NCBI RefSeq assembly: GCF_026230105.1
Contig: NC_079474.1
Span: 2,304,187 to 2,368,186, forward strand
DNA from: Diorhabda sublineata
Taxonomy: Eukaryota; Arthropoda; Insecta; Coleoptera; Chrysomelidae
DNA: 64,000 nt
Direction of reading: 5' to 3'
The translations under genes were made by a program, and so were the position numbers. Below the pieces are notes generated by a model that was given only the letters and a program-made list of their open reading frames with translations, did no database searches and was not told the DNA's origin. Below, piece after piece: positions 50,712 through 62,900 of this stretch (its first letter is position 1; each line of letters starts with the position of its first letter).

Positions 50712-52598
50712 CTATGAATGCGTCGTTGATTACGACCAAAAGATTCCCGCCTCAGGGCGTGTGCATATGTTATTAACGAGTCGACACTGGTCGAGTTTCT
50801 AGTGTTACAGCGTGTCTCAAAAACTTTCTACGTGATATTTAAAAACGTCTTTTCTGGGAGTCGATTTTTCTTTGGGAAACCCTGTATAAGTGCGAATTGA
50901 AGAAACGTAAATAAAATGAGACATTGATTTATTGATGCGGTATTTGTGTTTTGTTTTTTTTTTACAATTTGGTGTTAAGTCACTTCTTTTTTGGACGAAT
51001 TTACTGCGTAAAAAAATGTGTCATTGCTAAAGAATTTACACTAGGTTATGATACGCTTAACCTATCTGGAAATGATTAGTCATGTTGTGGTTTCGATTGT
51101 AGAATTTCAAATGTGATAATAATTATTTATTATACAGGGGAAAATTAGTGTAAAATTAAGTGACTGTTGTTGAAATTTTAATATTTCATATTCAGTACGC
51201 CGCGCCGGACGTCGTCCCGTCCGCAACGTTGTTCAAACGTACAGACTCGTACTTGCAATCTTGCACGAACTTGTTTGATTCCTCACCAATGTAAAAGTAA
51301 AAGTAGATCGATATTAGTGATCACCAGTGTCGGAAAAATGAATTTTACAGTTTCTGGAAAGTAAAGATCCAGATTTAAAGAGAAAACTTGATCAATTTCA
51401 AAGCAGACATCGCGTATTTGACAGATTTGTTCAAAGAATTTGATTCTATCAACTTAACAATCATTTACATTTCGAAATGCTGAATCTGGGGGAGACTTGT
51501 TGACACTAAACAAACATGGCGGTCAACTGTCGCTGAAATGACAGTTGACATGTTGACAGGACAGAAATGGAACAAAAATAAATCCGATTCATAACCATGG
51601 ATCCATAATTTCACGCTCGAAACGAAAAAACAATGGACTGAAAAGGAAGAACCGGTTCCAAAGACATGGTGTCGGTTTTTTTGGTATGCGCTTGGGGTGA
51701 TTTTCATTCAAAAAGGAAAAACTAGCAGCTGCGAGTATTACGAAAACTTATTGCAACGTTTGAGCGGAGAAATCAAGCTCAAAAAAGTGTTTTTCATCAA
51801 GAGAAGGCACCAGTTTACACATCGGTTATTGCAATGGCCAAAATTAATACCTCATGCACCCTATTTACCAGAACTAGTACCCTCGGATTATTTTCTGTTC
51901 CCAAACTAAAAAAAAAAAGGTCTTTTTATCGTTTTAACCTCAATCTGAGGGTCGTCTTTCGCCATTTGGTGGAATTTATCGATCATATTGCTAGTTGCTG
52001 CAGTTTTGGTCGTCAATAAAGGTTTTTAAAAACAATTTCTAAGGATTCAAATAGCCAATACGACATTTTGTTTTCCAGATATACCAAACCCCAAACTTTC
52101 GCCGATTGTATAGGAAACGAGTTACCTTTAGGATGGGAAGAAGCATTCGACGGTCATATCGGACATTACTATATCGATCACGTCAATCGTAAGTATATAA
52201 AATGAAAAAAATTAATATCATATTCAATGTAGAAGGGAAATTCGTTTCTAAAAACAGTCGTTTCTAATACCCTGGAAGATTTATAATCCATAGAATGGCA
52301 TTCGTAAAATACGTGTTCGGCATGTGAACATTTCTCGGGGTATAATTTGCTGTCGTTGTACTTCTATTTATAGCTGCGCCTGATTTTTTACAAAAGTAAT
52401 TAATGCTGACGTTTCTCATGCGTATATTCAAATAATATAATATGAACAAATCAGGTGGGGCTATAGTTGTTTTATGTGTACAATTTTTGATGTTTTATTT
52501 CAGAAATAACGCAATTGGAAGACCCGAGACAAGAATGGCGAGCCATACAGGAAGCCATGTTAAGAGACTACCTCATAACCGCTCAAGATGTTCTAGAA
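44845..52598 (+). CDS. kibra: Kibra (WWC family), 5' part, first 111 residues
   Basis: Three exons, 44845-44972, 52079-52188 and 52504-52598, join in frame and end at a phase-0 donor; the rest of the gene is beyond the window. Kibra is an apical cortex scaffold that works with Merlin and Expanded upstream of Hippo/Warts. WW domain 1 (residues 10-42) has LPDGWDFGQDYDGKIYFIDH and TTWIDPRDR, with W15 and W37. The linker YTKPQTFADCIGNELP is nearly the same as in vertebrate WWC1. WW domain 2 (57-89) has LGWEEAFDGHIGHYYIDH but L84 in place of the second Trp (TQLEDP), as is normal for the second WW of this family. The end RQEWRAIQEAMLRDYLITAQ starts the linker to the coiled coil. Intron 1 is 7.1 kb and intron 3 at least 11.4 kb. 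Confidence 0.93.
45602..45637 (+). other. Candidate 36-nt cassette exon of kibra
   Basis: A 36-nt stretch is bounded by an acceptor (CATTCCAG) and a donor (GTGAGG). Read in the kibra phase (2 in, 2 out) it has no stop and would insert twelve residues (PPTTDSAAKFQR) exactly at the exon 1/exon 2 junction between the WW domains. Its base composition is richer in C and G than its surroundings. Human and fly proteins as I know them lack this insert. Confidence 0.4.
47240..49525 (+). repeat. Satellite array of ~142-bp units (about 17 copies)
   Basis: The marker CAATATACAGGGTGT recurs from 47413 to 49507 at mostly 142-bp spacing (139 and 132-143 variants). Each unit has AATCAACAAAATGGCGTTA, a GAAGACGCTATATGATG-like block, a GAAAATCG/CGATTTTC hairpin and then ATACAGGGTGT with AAAGAAAACC. 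Middle units are nearly identical; the first and last few are diverged, as expected for an array kept uniform from the middle. It sits in kibra intron 1. Confidence 0.92.
50026..50075. repeat. Perfect 14-bp inverted repeat (hairpin)
   Basis: ACACACGTTCCGGT (50026-50039) and its exact complement (50062-50075) are separated by 22 nt. The GC content is well above the surrounding DNA. Confidence 0.8.
50642..50710 (+). repeat. Microsatellite (GAT)23
   Basis: Twenty-three uninterrupted GAT triplets in kibra intron 1. The poly-Asp open frame across them is a by-product of the repeat. Confidence 0.97.
51590..51990 (+). pseudogene. Broken mariner transposase, middle and C-terminal part
   Basis: Conceptual translation gives mariner blocks in order: IHNFTLETKKQWTEKEEPVP, FIQKGKTSSCEYYENLLQRL, then after a frame change HQEKAPVYTSVIAMAK, and after another ELVPSDYFLFPNLKKK. 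At least two frameshifts and loss of the N-terminus make it inactive. The HQDN aspartate position reads Glu. It ends just before kibra exon 2. No terminal repeats were found. Confidence 0.85.
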
Positions 52599-52904
52599 GT
52601 AAGTCAAAATTTAAAAATTGTATTTTTCTAATATTTAACAAAATTTTCTCGATTTGTCACTGTAGATGATCGAAAATGTACATTTTCTCTCATTTTAGTA
52701 ACAATCACAATTTTTTTTTCGTCTTTTAAAGACAAAAAAAATTTTCGTTTCTCTATTAGCACCGCCTGACACTCGACGTTGCTGTTCCGCTTTTACAATT
52801 TATTGGTTTTACATACTTGCCGACGTTTACAAAATATTCGAAAATCCACTCCCAAGACAAATCTACTTTCAAACGTTAAAAATTATTTCGATTCGATTCA
52901 CAAA

Positions 52905-54520
52905 ATAAAACCGCACGCCAATGAATGGTCGATTTTTTTTCTTCATTTTTAATCCGCAAATATTATTGCCGCACGCCAATGACTCGTCGATTTTTTTTAC
53001 ATCTTCGACCCTCCAAATATTGCTGCACGCCAATGACTCGTCGATTTTTTTCCACCTTTGACCCTCCAAATATTGCCGAACGTCAATGACTCGTCGATTT
53101 TTTTTTTCATCTTCGACCCTCCAAATATTGGCGCACGCCAATGACTCGTAGATTTTTTTTTAACTATGACCCTCCAAATATTGCCGCACGCCAATGACTC
53201 GTCGATTTTTTTTTTCATCTTCGACCCTCCAAATATTGCTGCACGCCAATGACTCGTCGATTTTTTTTTAAATCTTCGACCCTCTTAACATTGGCGCACG
53301 CCTATGACTCGTCGATTTTTTTCACCTTTGACCCTCCAAATATTGCTGCACGCCAATGACTCGTCGATTTTTTTACATCTTCGACCCTCTTAACATTGCT
53401 GCACGCCAATGACTCGTCGATTTTTTTTTTCATCTACGACCCTCCAAATATTGCTGCACGCCAATGACTCGTCGATTTTTGTTACATCTTCGACCCTCTT
53501 AACATTGGCGCACGCCTATGATTCGTCGATTTTTTTTTTTCATCTACGGCCCTCCAAATATTGCTGCACGCCAATGACTCGTCGATTTTTGTTACATCTT
53601 CGACCCTCTTAACATTGGCGCACGCCTATGATTCGTCGATTTTTTTTTTCATCTTCGACCCTCCAAACATTGGCGCACGCCAATGACTCGTCGATTTTTT
53701 TCATCTTCGACCCTCCAAATATTGCTGCACGCCAATGACTCGTCGATTTTTTTTTACATCTTCGACCCTCTTAACATTGCCGCACGCCTATGACTCGTCG
53801 ATTTTTTTTCACCTTTGACCCTCCAAATATTGCTGCACGCCAATGACTCGTCGATTTTTTTTTCATCTTCGACCCTCCAAATATTGCTGCACGCCAATGA
53901 CTCGTCGATTTTTTTTTACATCTTCGACCCTCTTAACATTGGCGCACGCCTATGATTCGTCGATTTTTTTTTCATCTTCGACCCTCCAAATATTGGCGCA
54001 CGCCAATGACTCGTTGATTTTTTTCATCTATGACCCCTTAAAGATTGCCGCACGCCAATGACTCGTCGATTTTTTTTTACATCTTCGACCCTCTTAACAT
54101 TGGCGCACGCCTATGATTCGTCGATTTTTTTTTTCATCTTCGACCCTCCAAATATTGGCGCACGCCAATGACTCGTAGATTTTTTTCATCTATGACCCCT
54201 TAAAGATTGCCGCACGCCAATGACTCGTCGATTTTTTTTCTTCATTTTCAATCCGCAAATATTATTGCCGCACGCCTATGACTCGTCGATTTTTTCAATC
54301 TTCGACCCTCTAAACATTGACGCACGCCTATGACGTCTATTTTTTCAACCTTTGACCCTCCAAATATTGGCGCACGCCAATGAATTGTAGATTTTATTTC
54401 ATCTTCGACTCCTTAAAGATTGCCGCACGCCAATGAATCATCGATTTCTTTCTTCACGTTCAATCCGCAAATATTATTGCCGCACGCCAATGACTTTATT
54501 TCCCCTTCCCTTTGACCCGC
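52905..54520 (+). repeat. Minisatellite of ~54-bp units (about 29 copies)
   Basis: Unit: GCACGCCAATGACTCGTCGA, a T run of 6-11, CATCTTCGACCCTCCAAATA or a variant, TTGC. Spacing is 52-57 bp, mostly through T-run length. Two main variants (CTCCAAATATTGC and CTCTTAACATTGG) alternate in part. It fills the start of kibra intron 3. Repeated open frames on both strands are by-products. Confidence 0.92.
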
Positions 54521-55479
54521 AAATATCCACTTTGAAACTATGAGTCACCCTGTACATTTGTGGTATCAAAATCGGAGGGAAATTCAGGGTTATGTTAAAT
54601 TTTAAATTGATTCTTAACGAAATATTTTTTTGGGCAGTATTAACATGAAAATTTCCTGTGTTAAATAGGTTAAGCATCTATTAGTTTATTATATTAGTAA
54701 AATGTTTATTTATTTCTAATCGTCATAAATAAATTTGCTTTCACTGTGTCGTAATCTATTAATGTCACATCGAACAATTCGAAAGTGTAGGGTCAAAATT
54801 TGAATCTTCTAATCATTGAATTTATTATTCAATTCAAAATTTATTTTTCAATTTATAATCGAATTTCTTTGTATTCGCCACGATACGAAAATGTTTGTAA
54901 ACAAATCCAGTTACCTACTCGTTATACAAAGTGATGGCGTAGGCAGAAATGTGATATCAGAAGAAGAAAAAAATTAGTAATAAACTAAACTTAATACCAA
55001 ATGAATTAGTCATCGATTATAATATACTGAACCAGTTGCAATTTTTGTTTAAAATACGTGTTTTCTACCGAGTCGTTAAATTAAATATTTTTTTCTGAGT
55101 AACACACAGATGTGGCCACTTGTACAACCGTCGCCGTTTAACATTACCACGAATTTTGTTTCAATTTCAACCCAAATAAAAGTTCTTGACTTTTATTTTT
55201 TTTTATATATAATTTCGTAATTTGTATATTTTTGTATTAATATCGATTTTGATTACGAAAAAAAAACAATTTGGCAACATCGTATAAAAGGCAAGTGAGG
55301 TCAGTGTTGAGAACGTCCGTACATGCGGGCACGAGCCACGGCTCAGGAATGTCGAGGTTGTTGTCAGGGACGGTTTTATATCAATAAAAACAATGCCATT
55401 TCGACGTTTTATGAAAATTTATCAATCAAAAATTTTAATTTTGAAATAATTTAATAAATACTTTTTTTACAACAAAAAT

Positions 55480-56110
55480 TCTAAAAAATAAATAATATAC
55501 AGGGGGTGGTATTTGAAATGCTGATTCAAATCGACGTGTTCCAAGCGTCCACATTTACAAATATCATGTTAATATGTCTTAAAAACAATAATAAATAATA
55601 TACAGGGTGATTTATTAGTGTGCCTCCTTAGTCCTTTGAAATTTTGAATGATTGTAATCACCATTTTAAAATTATTTACAATCTTATAGGGAAAAATATT
55701 TCAAGAATTATTATTTATAGTTATAGGAAATGCTTGATAAAAAAAATATGTTGGTAGTATTTAACACATATAAAATACAAGGTGATTCATTCGAAACAAC
55801 CGAGAAAATAATGTATTACTATTTTGATTAACCCTGTATCAGATTCAACGGATATTAACGAAATAAATAATTTTATAGAATTTTTACTACTATTCGAATG
55901 TTTTGGCCGTAACAGTTTTTTATTATTAATTTATTTTTATATTGTACGGGGTGTGGAATTTGTTACAATTTTAAAATACCCCGTAGAACACATCACAACC
56001 TTAAATTTACATTTACAAATACAAATTGACATTTTTTAATCTCTTTTAACTTGAATATTATTATACTTAAAATTTTCAACCCCTATAAATTATCCCTTAT
56101 GACAAAAAAA
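55480..56110. other. Stretch with dispersed TATACAGGG-type ends
   Basis: TATACAGGGGGTG near 55497, TATACAGGGTG near 55600, ATACAAGGTGA near 55776 and inverted CCCTGTAT near 55832 mark several short decayed elements. No gene is seen from 54520 to 57080 otherwise. Confidence 0.4.
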
Positions 56111-57080
56111 TTATTTACAAGATTTGTACAATGTTATACTTAAACGTCCCTTATATATTATGTGTTATGGGGTAAATTTTTTTTAATTACATTGGAATTT
56201 TGTTCAATTAAAAAGGAAATTTGGATTATATTTAGTTTTTTGGCCTAATTTCCGTTAATTTTCGAGCAAATTAGTCAATTAAAACGTAGATTTATAAGGA
56301 ATTTCATAACCTAAAAGTTTATAAATTTCTTTAGCACTCTATTTTTAAAAGGGCTCGAATCTGGTATTTTTTGCTTAAAATTTACTCCTCTATCAATTTC
56401 CGCGGTTACTTTCAACATAAAAATTTTCGTCCCCTAGTTGGGGTGAAACTCACCCCTAGGACAAAAGCACACATCCACTTAGGGTAAATTCTGTTTTTTA
56501 AGGTATTCCCTATTTGTCGTCAAAATTTCATTAAAATCGAATTCATGGAAATTGGAGGTGAAAAAGTTTTCAGATTTATCACAAAAATTAACAAATAAAA
56601 CCTAATGATGTAAAAAAAAAAGAAAAAACAAAAAAAAATGTCGAAAATCTCGGCGCGAACGTCTTGTCAGATTGGATCCGTCCCTGTCTTGGGTGCGAAA
56701 TGAAACGGGTCTTTTTTTTTCTTCTTCTTTTTTATACATTTTTATTCCGTGCATGATAAGTATTTGCCCGGCCTTTTACATAATTAGATGACCATTTTAA
56801 GTGCGCGCCTAGCCATACAATTTGGCATTGAGAAGCCCCATTATTTTCGGACGAAACAACAATATGGAATTCGTCGAAATTGTTGGCATACCTTTCTTAA
56901 TCGAACTTATTTGTTGATATTTCGATTTAATTTTATTTAGATTTAACGAAATAAATAACAGATAGAATTTATAAACGCGTCTATGGGTCAAAATGATTTT
57001 CGTCCATTGTATTCGTAGGCCAGTCGGAAATTTCCTATACACTTTGATAGCGCATTAAAATTATAACCAAGAATAATAAT

Positions 57081-58648
57081 ATACAGGGTATATCAAAATG
57101 AATAGGAAACTACTGGTTTGACCGGAAGTTGATACATATTTTTGTTATAACATTTTTTAGATTTATAAGATACGGTATCTCATTTAATTTTTTTCAACAA
57201 AAAAAAATTATACAGGATGTTAAGAAATTGGTTCAGAATATTCAGAAGAAAAAATTGGGAGGAATCGATTTAAACTTTTAATATGTAATTACGTGCATAG
57301 AACTTTTGACTTTTAGCTCATCCCATGAATTTTCTATTAGATTTAGGTCAGGTCTGTATGCAGGCCATTGCATTCGTAGGCCAGTTTAGAGTTTCTACTG
57401 TCGGAAATTTCCTAGACACTTTGATAGCGCAAGAAATTTGGTTTCACCATTTTAATTAAAGCCAAGAACAATAATATACAGGGTATATCAAAATGAATAG
57501 GAAACTACTGGTTTGACCGGAAGTTGATACAAATTTTTGTTATAACATTTTTTAAATTTATAAGATATCTCATTTAATTTTTTTCAACAAAAAAAAAATT
57601 ATACAGGATGTTAAGAAATTGGTTCAGAATATTCAGAAGAAAAAATTGGGAGGAATCGATTTAAACTTTTAATATGTAATTACGTGCATAGAACTTTTGA
57701 CTTTTAGCTCATCCCATGAATTTTCTATTAGATTTAGGTCAGGTCTGTATGCAGGCCATTGCATTCGTAGGCCAGTTTAGAGTTTCTACTGTCGGAAATT
57801 TCCTAGACACTTTGATAGCGCAAGAAATTTGGTTTCACCATTTTAATTAAAGCCAAGAACAATAATATACAGGGTATATCAAAATGAATAGGAAACTACT
57901 GGTTTGACCGGAAGTTGATACAAATTTTTGTTATAACATTTTTTAAATTTATAAGATATCTCATTTAATTTTTTTCAACAAAAAAAAAATTATACAGGAT
58001 GTTAAGAAATTGGTTCAGAATATTCAGAAGAAAAAATTGGGAGGAATCGATTTAAACTTTTAATATGTAATTACGTGCATAGAACTTTTGACTTTTAGCT
58101 CATCCCATGAATTTTCTATTAGATTTAGGTCAGGTCTGTATGCAGGCCATTGCATTCGTAGGCCAGTTTAGAGTTTCTACTGTCGGAAATTTCCTAGACA
58201 CTTTGATAGCGCAAGAAATTTGGTTTCACCATTTTAATTAAAGCCAAGAACAATAATATACAGGGTATATCAAAATGAATAGGAAACTACTGGTTTGACC
58301 GGAAGTTGATACAAATTTTTGTTATAACATTTTTTAAATTTATAAGATATCTCATTTAATTTTTTTCAACAAAAAAAAAATTATACAGGATGTTAAGAAA
58401 TTGGTTCAGAATATTCAGAAGAAAAAATTGGGAGGAATCGATTTAAACTTTTAATATGTAATTACGTGCATAGAACTTTTGACTTTTAGCTCATCCCATG
58501 AATTTTCTATTAGATTTAGGTCAGGTCTGTATGCAGGCCATTGCATTCGTAGGCCAGTTTAGAGTTTCTACTATCGGTAATTTCCTAGACACTTTGATAG
58601 CGCAAGAAATTTGGTTTCACCATTTTAATTAAAGCCAAGAACAATAAT
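57081..58648 (-). repeat. Four near-identical tandem copies of a 391-bp unit with a Tc1 transposase tail
   Basis: Units start at 57081 (395 bp), 57476, 57867 and 58258 (391 bp each), marked by ATACAGGGTATATCAAAATG. They differ at only a few sites. On the minus strand each carries QWPAYRPDLNLIENSWDELK, the C-terminal block of Tc1-family transposases (WPxxSPDLNPIENxW). The array is followed by a partial unit and a diverged copy (58649-58800). The near-identity means recent amplification. Confidence 0.9.
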
Positions 58649-58879
58649 ATACAGGGTATATCAAAATTATATATATGAATTTTCTATTAGATTTAGGTCA
58701 GGTCTGTACGCAGGCCACTCCACTCGAAAACCATCTTCTGCAATATAATCTTGGCGATACGACTTCTTGAATCATTTGGTTGACTGTTATTACGTCTTAG
58801 GGCAAATTTCTTTCATTGTCTTATTCATTTAGAGCGGTTAGAGCCCCGAATAATATTTCCAATTGCGTCTTTTCACATA

Positions 58880-59950
58880 CCCAACTAGTGTTTGACATTT
58901 TGACATTAAACCAGCAGTGTACCGATCAAATCCCTTCGATTTTTGGCGATGAAGCACCATCTCGTGCCACGGCTGGTTTTCCGAATTCAATCGTGGTCGG
59001 ATCTTTCACTTGGAAGCAAATGGTCACCTGGACAACTGGACAGTCGCCACCGCTCCATTAGAGCAACATAGAACGGTCAATTCTGAATAGTAAACCAGCA
59101 TTTGTTCGAAAAAAATCATTTTCCATCACGACAATGCGAGATCTCACACATCAGATCAAAGGAAAACGTTTTTGAACAGTCAAAACACCGTACAGTTCTT
59201 GTTTAGAACCCAATGATGTCTCAAATATCCCTATATAAAGTCCGAAGGCTTAAGATCTGGGCATCTTGGTGGAAATTGAATAATTCCCCTTCTAACTATC
59301 AATTTGACTTGAAATACCTCGACGAATTATCGGCATCTGAATGAACTATGAAGGTGCATCGTATTTTTGAAAATCTATCATCCACGAACGCCATCAATAT
59401 GGCCAAATAGGCGCGCGATGGGTTTTCCAAACTGTTGGAACTTTGAATAAAGTTGGGAGTCGTCTAAAGTGTGTAGGCGAAAGGAAGAGAGCAAAACACA
59501 CGTGAATTGTCTCACCACTCGTGATAGGACCGGTTAAACGTATAGTTAAGTGATTCAAAGTGTCCTATAAATGACCACAAATATCTTTTTCTACTGATTT
59601 AATGATTATTTATAGTCATTATTGTATATGATTTGATTTAGTTTTTAAGACAGTTTGTACACCGATACTGGGTACTTAATAGTTCGATATTCGTCGAGTA
59701 CGTTTGTCAGATTATTGAAACTAACTTCGTTTATTAATTTGTGCGCTTGGTAAATTGTTTTTTTCTTTCGCGATGTTGTTAATCTTAGCTTATTGCTCCG
59801 AAATGGAGGGGCATTCCCGAGAGTCGAACGTCTCACGTTCCATATCAAAATAATACCCCCTACAGTCCAGACTTATCACCCTGCGACTACTACATGTTTA
59901 GACAATTGAAAAAGCCCTCGGAGGTCAAAAATTTTGTAAAAGTTTATTCG
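58880..59950 (+). pseudogene. Broken mariner transposase interrupted by ~650 bp
   Basis: The frame near 58950 holds FGDEAPSRAT, the N-terminal helix-turn-helix block of mariner transposase. About 59113-59145 gives FHHDNARSHTSDQ, around the second catalytic Asp. After unrelated DNA, 59850-59930 gives PPYSPDLSPCDYYMFRQLKK, the block with the third catalytic Asp. Frames are broken throughout, so it is inactive, and the order suggests one copy split by a later insertion. Confidence 0.75.
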
Positions 59951-62900
59951 AAAATAAGTGTACGTGACTCTGCGCACATATCTTTCAGTTTTCCCGGCAT
60001 CCTAATAATATTTTTTTTTTTTTGAGAAAAAAATTCACAATGAAATTCCATCATTTTCTCTATTATTCAACAACTACCTCCAAATTATTATATTAGATCG
60101 AGATAAAAAAGTAAAGAATGCACTAAATCAGACCCGATACGTAATCTTAACATTCCTACAATTTCGGAATCTGAAAAATTCCCAGGTACCCGGACTCAAA
60201 TAAATTCAAATTCGACGATCAATCCGAAAACAAGATGTTTTACTTCCCGAACCGAATGATTTTGTGATTGAAATTTCAAAGATAGTTTTTCGGCGCGTAC
60301 TGTATAATATTTATAAAGAAGTGCTCATGTATGGAGTACAACATAATGAATTGAATGAATAGCGAAAGGCATGTCAGGAATGCGCGTTCGTAAAAGATCG
60401 TTTACGATCGGTGGAATGCGGTGGCCTGCTGAGATCGTGCGGCGTAACACAGGTAGTCGTTGCAACGCACGCTGTGGGCCGGAACCAATTGCACTCGATA
60501 AATTTTATAATAAAAATTAACTGAAATTTCACATATTGTTAATTTATTAAAATCAATTTTTTTTATATTTCAAAATTGAAAATGCCGTTTGTTTATACAG
60601 AATTAGCCTTTTATCACTTTTACTGCACGTCACTTCTCACCTGTGAGGTATATAAGAGGGCGAACGCTTGGAAAATGGATCCACGTAAAAACACGAAAAA
60701 TTGATATTTTCAATTTTTAAAGTTTGAAAACCAAAATTTGAACACTTTTTTGCCCAATAATAAAATCCATAATTTTTGAATGAATATATCATTTTTTTTT
60801 CGGACAAAAAGCGAAACGATCGAATTAATAAAAACAATTAAATATCATATTTGTGAAATCACGCAAATATAAATTTTTTGTGACCAAAAATACATAATCC
60901 AGAAAAAATCTTTGGTATAACTAATCAACTGCAAACGATAAAAATTATATCAAATCTTGAATTATCATCTTGGTTAGTTGCAAATTTTTTTTTATAAAAT
61001 CCCTTCTCCGATCGACGAAATTGATTCATCGAGTTAATAACTTTTTCAGATAATATTTATCGAAAATTGAAAAGTTTGGTGCAATTTTTCGCCACCTTAA
61101 AGCTTTACGTCCGCCGTCATCTATCCATCTCTTTCCAATGCTCTCGTCGTCTGCGTTTCGTCCTCTACCTCTCTGTCTCCTCTCTCGCGTCCTTATCCAG
61201 CACACTCTAACTAAAACATTGTATATGTAGTATACGATAGCGCGGATGGTCGTCGCGGCAACGGCATGCCGAGATACGGATGTCAAGATTGGTATTTCGT
61301 ATGCTTAGCTAGCGGGTTATTTTTCTTCTTTTTTCAAGGTCGCAGACGGAAGGGGGTTAGAGGGTCGAATGCCCTAGGTCTGAACAGAAAATTTGTCGAA
61401 TATGTGTGATTGCCCTACACAGATTAATCAAATGTTTTTATACGGCGTGTCCATTTTATTCAGTATATAGTAAAAAATCTAAAATTTGGTATTTTCAATA
61501 TTTTTTTTCATTTTTTCAGTTTATTAAGGGAGACCCCGACTTGAAAATAAAAATTTTTTTTTGGCCAATATGAAATCCAAAAAACATAAATTCCTAGATT
61601 TGTCTTCGAAAAGTGGTCTTAAATTTTTTTTTTAAGAATGACGTACTATTTTGTCCAAGAAGTACATGCGAAAAGGAACAATTTAAAAAAACTAACCTAA
61701 CCTTACTCGGAAATAGTTTCACCCAATTTTTTGTCATAAAAAATCGAAAAATTGATATTTTTTAGGTTATGATAGGTTTTTTTTTCTTGAAATTTTCAAA
61801 AAAGTACACTTTTCGGAGACAAATCGAGGAGTTTTTGATTTTATTACGTAAAAAAGTGATGAAATTTCAGTATTCAAACTCAAAATAGAAAAAACTTTAT
61901 GATCAAAAAAATTTGAATTTTTTTATTTTTTTCTCTCTTACTGGACGTAGTAATTTTCAAGAAATATCTCGTTTTCTTATTTTGAAGATTTCATAGTATA
62001 AAAATTTATAAATAATTGATCCGCCACTGCTTCGCAAAGTTATAAATCAATATGACCTTAAATTTTTTGCAACGTGTATTATCCCCATTAAAAATTAATA
62101 TGAATGAAACTTGATGAAAATGTTTGAACTGTGAAAATTAACATTTCATTTTTGTTACATTTTCCAAATAAAAATATAATAAAAACATAATGAAGTAATA
62201 GAAAAATTTTATTCAAAATTACCGGCCACGTAACCTTAGCCACTATAATGAAACTCGTAAACGTACTAAAAAAACGGCGCGAATGACGAAATCCGATATT
62301 AAAATTTTTTACGTGTATTTCGCAAGAAATTTCAACGTGACACATCAGATTTTAAACACCATGTATTATATTCCATTTATTTCGTACTGTGGTATGTGCT
62401 TCGAGATCTCCTATCGTTCAAAACGACCAGATACTTGAATCCTTCGGCGTGGTTATGTCAAGAATGTTTCAGATGTCGCCAATCGTCAATTGGACAGGTA
62501 TTTAAATCAAAATAAAAACCAAACGAAAAAAAGGTCGAGCTACCAGCATACTTTAATTACTCGTCAAAAATATTAGGATTACTATCAAAATCGATATTTA
62601 ATTTGAAGGAAAAAAAAATAAATTATTTGTAACTTTTTGGGAAACGCACGATTATTGTTTTTTTTTTTTTCGGGAATGTTTGGAAAGGGTTAGAAAAAAT
62701 CGAAAAGTTGATGTTTTTCAGTGTCCTTTTTATTTTGATTACTTTTTGAGAATTTTGCGAAAAAAATATGAAAATATTAGCAAGAAACAAATTTTTATAC
62801 GTTAATTAAATAATTCCCAAATTTAATTCACATTTTTATCTTAAGTACGCCGAAAAAATGTTTAGATTGTTACAAAAAATAGTTTTCTAAAAAAACCTTT

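Noticed and set aside
50588..50776. Poly-Asp frame
   Set aside because: Translation of the GAT microsatellite.
52869..54061. Repeated open frames with IDESLACGNIWRV (minus) and YDSSIFF (plus)
   Set aside because: Produced by the 54-bp minisatellite; no start, stop or splice pattern of a gene.
61026..61286. 86-codon minus-strand frame rich in Arg
   Set aside because: Complement of a pyrimidine-rich stretch in kibra intron 3; no family resemblance.
62385..62495. Cysteine-bearing short frame (LCQECFRCRQSS) before a GT
   Set aside because: Hints at a zinc finger such as LIM but lacks the rest of the pattern and has stops close upstream.
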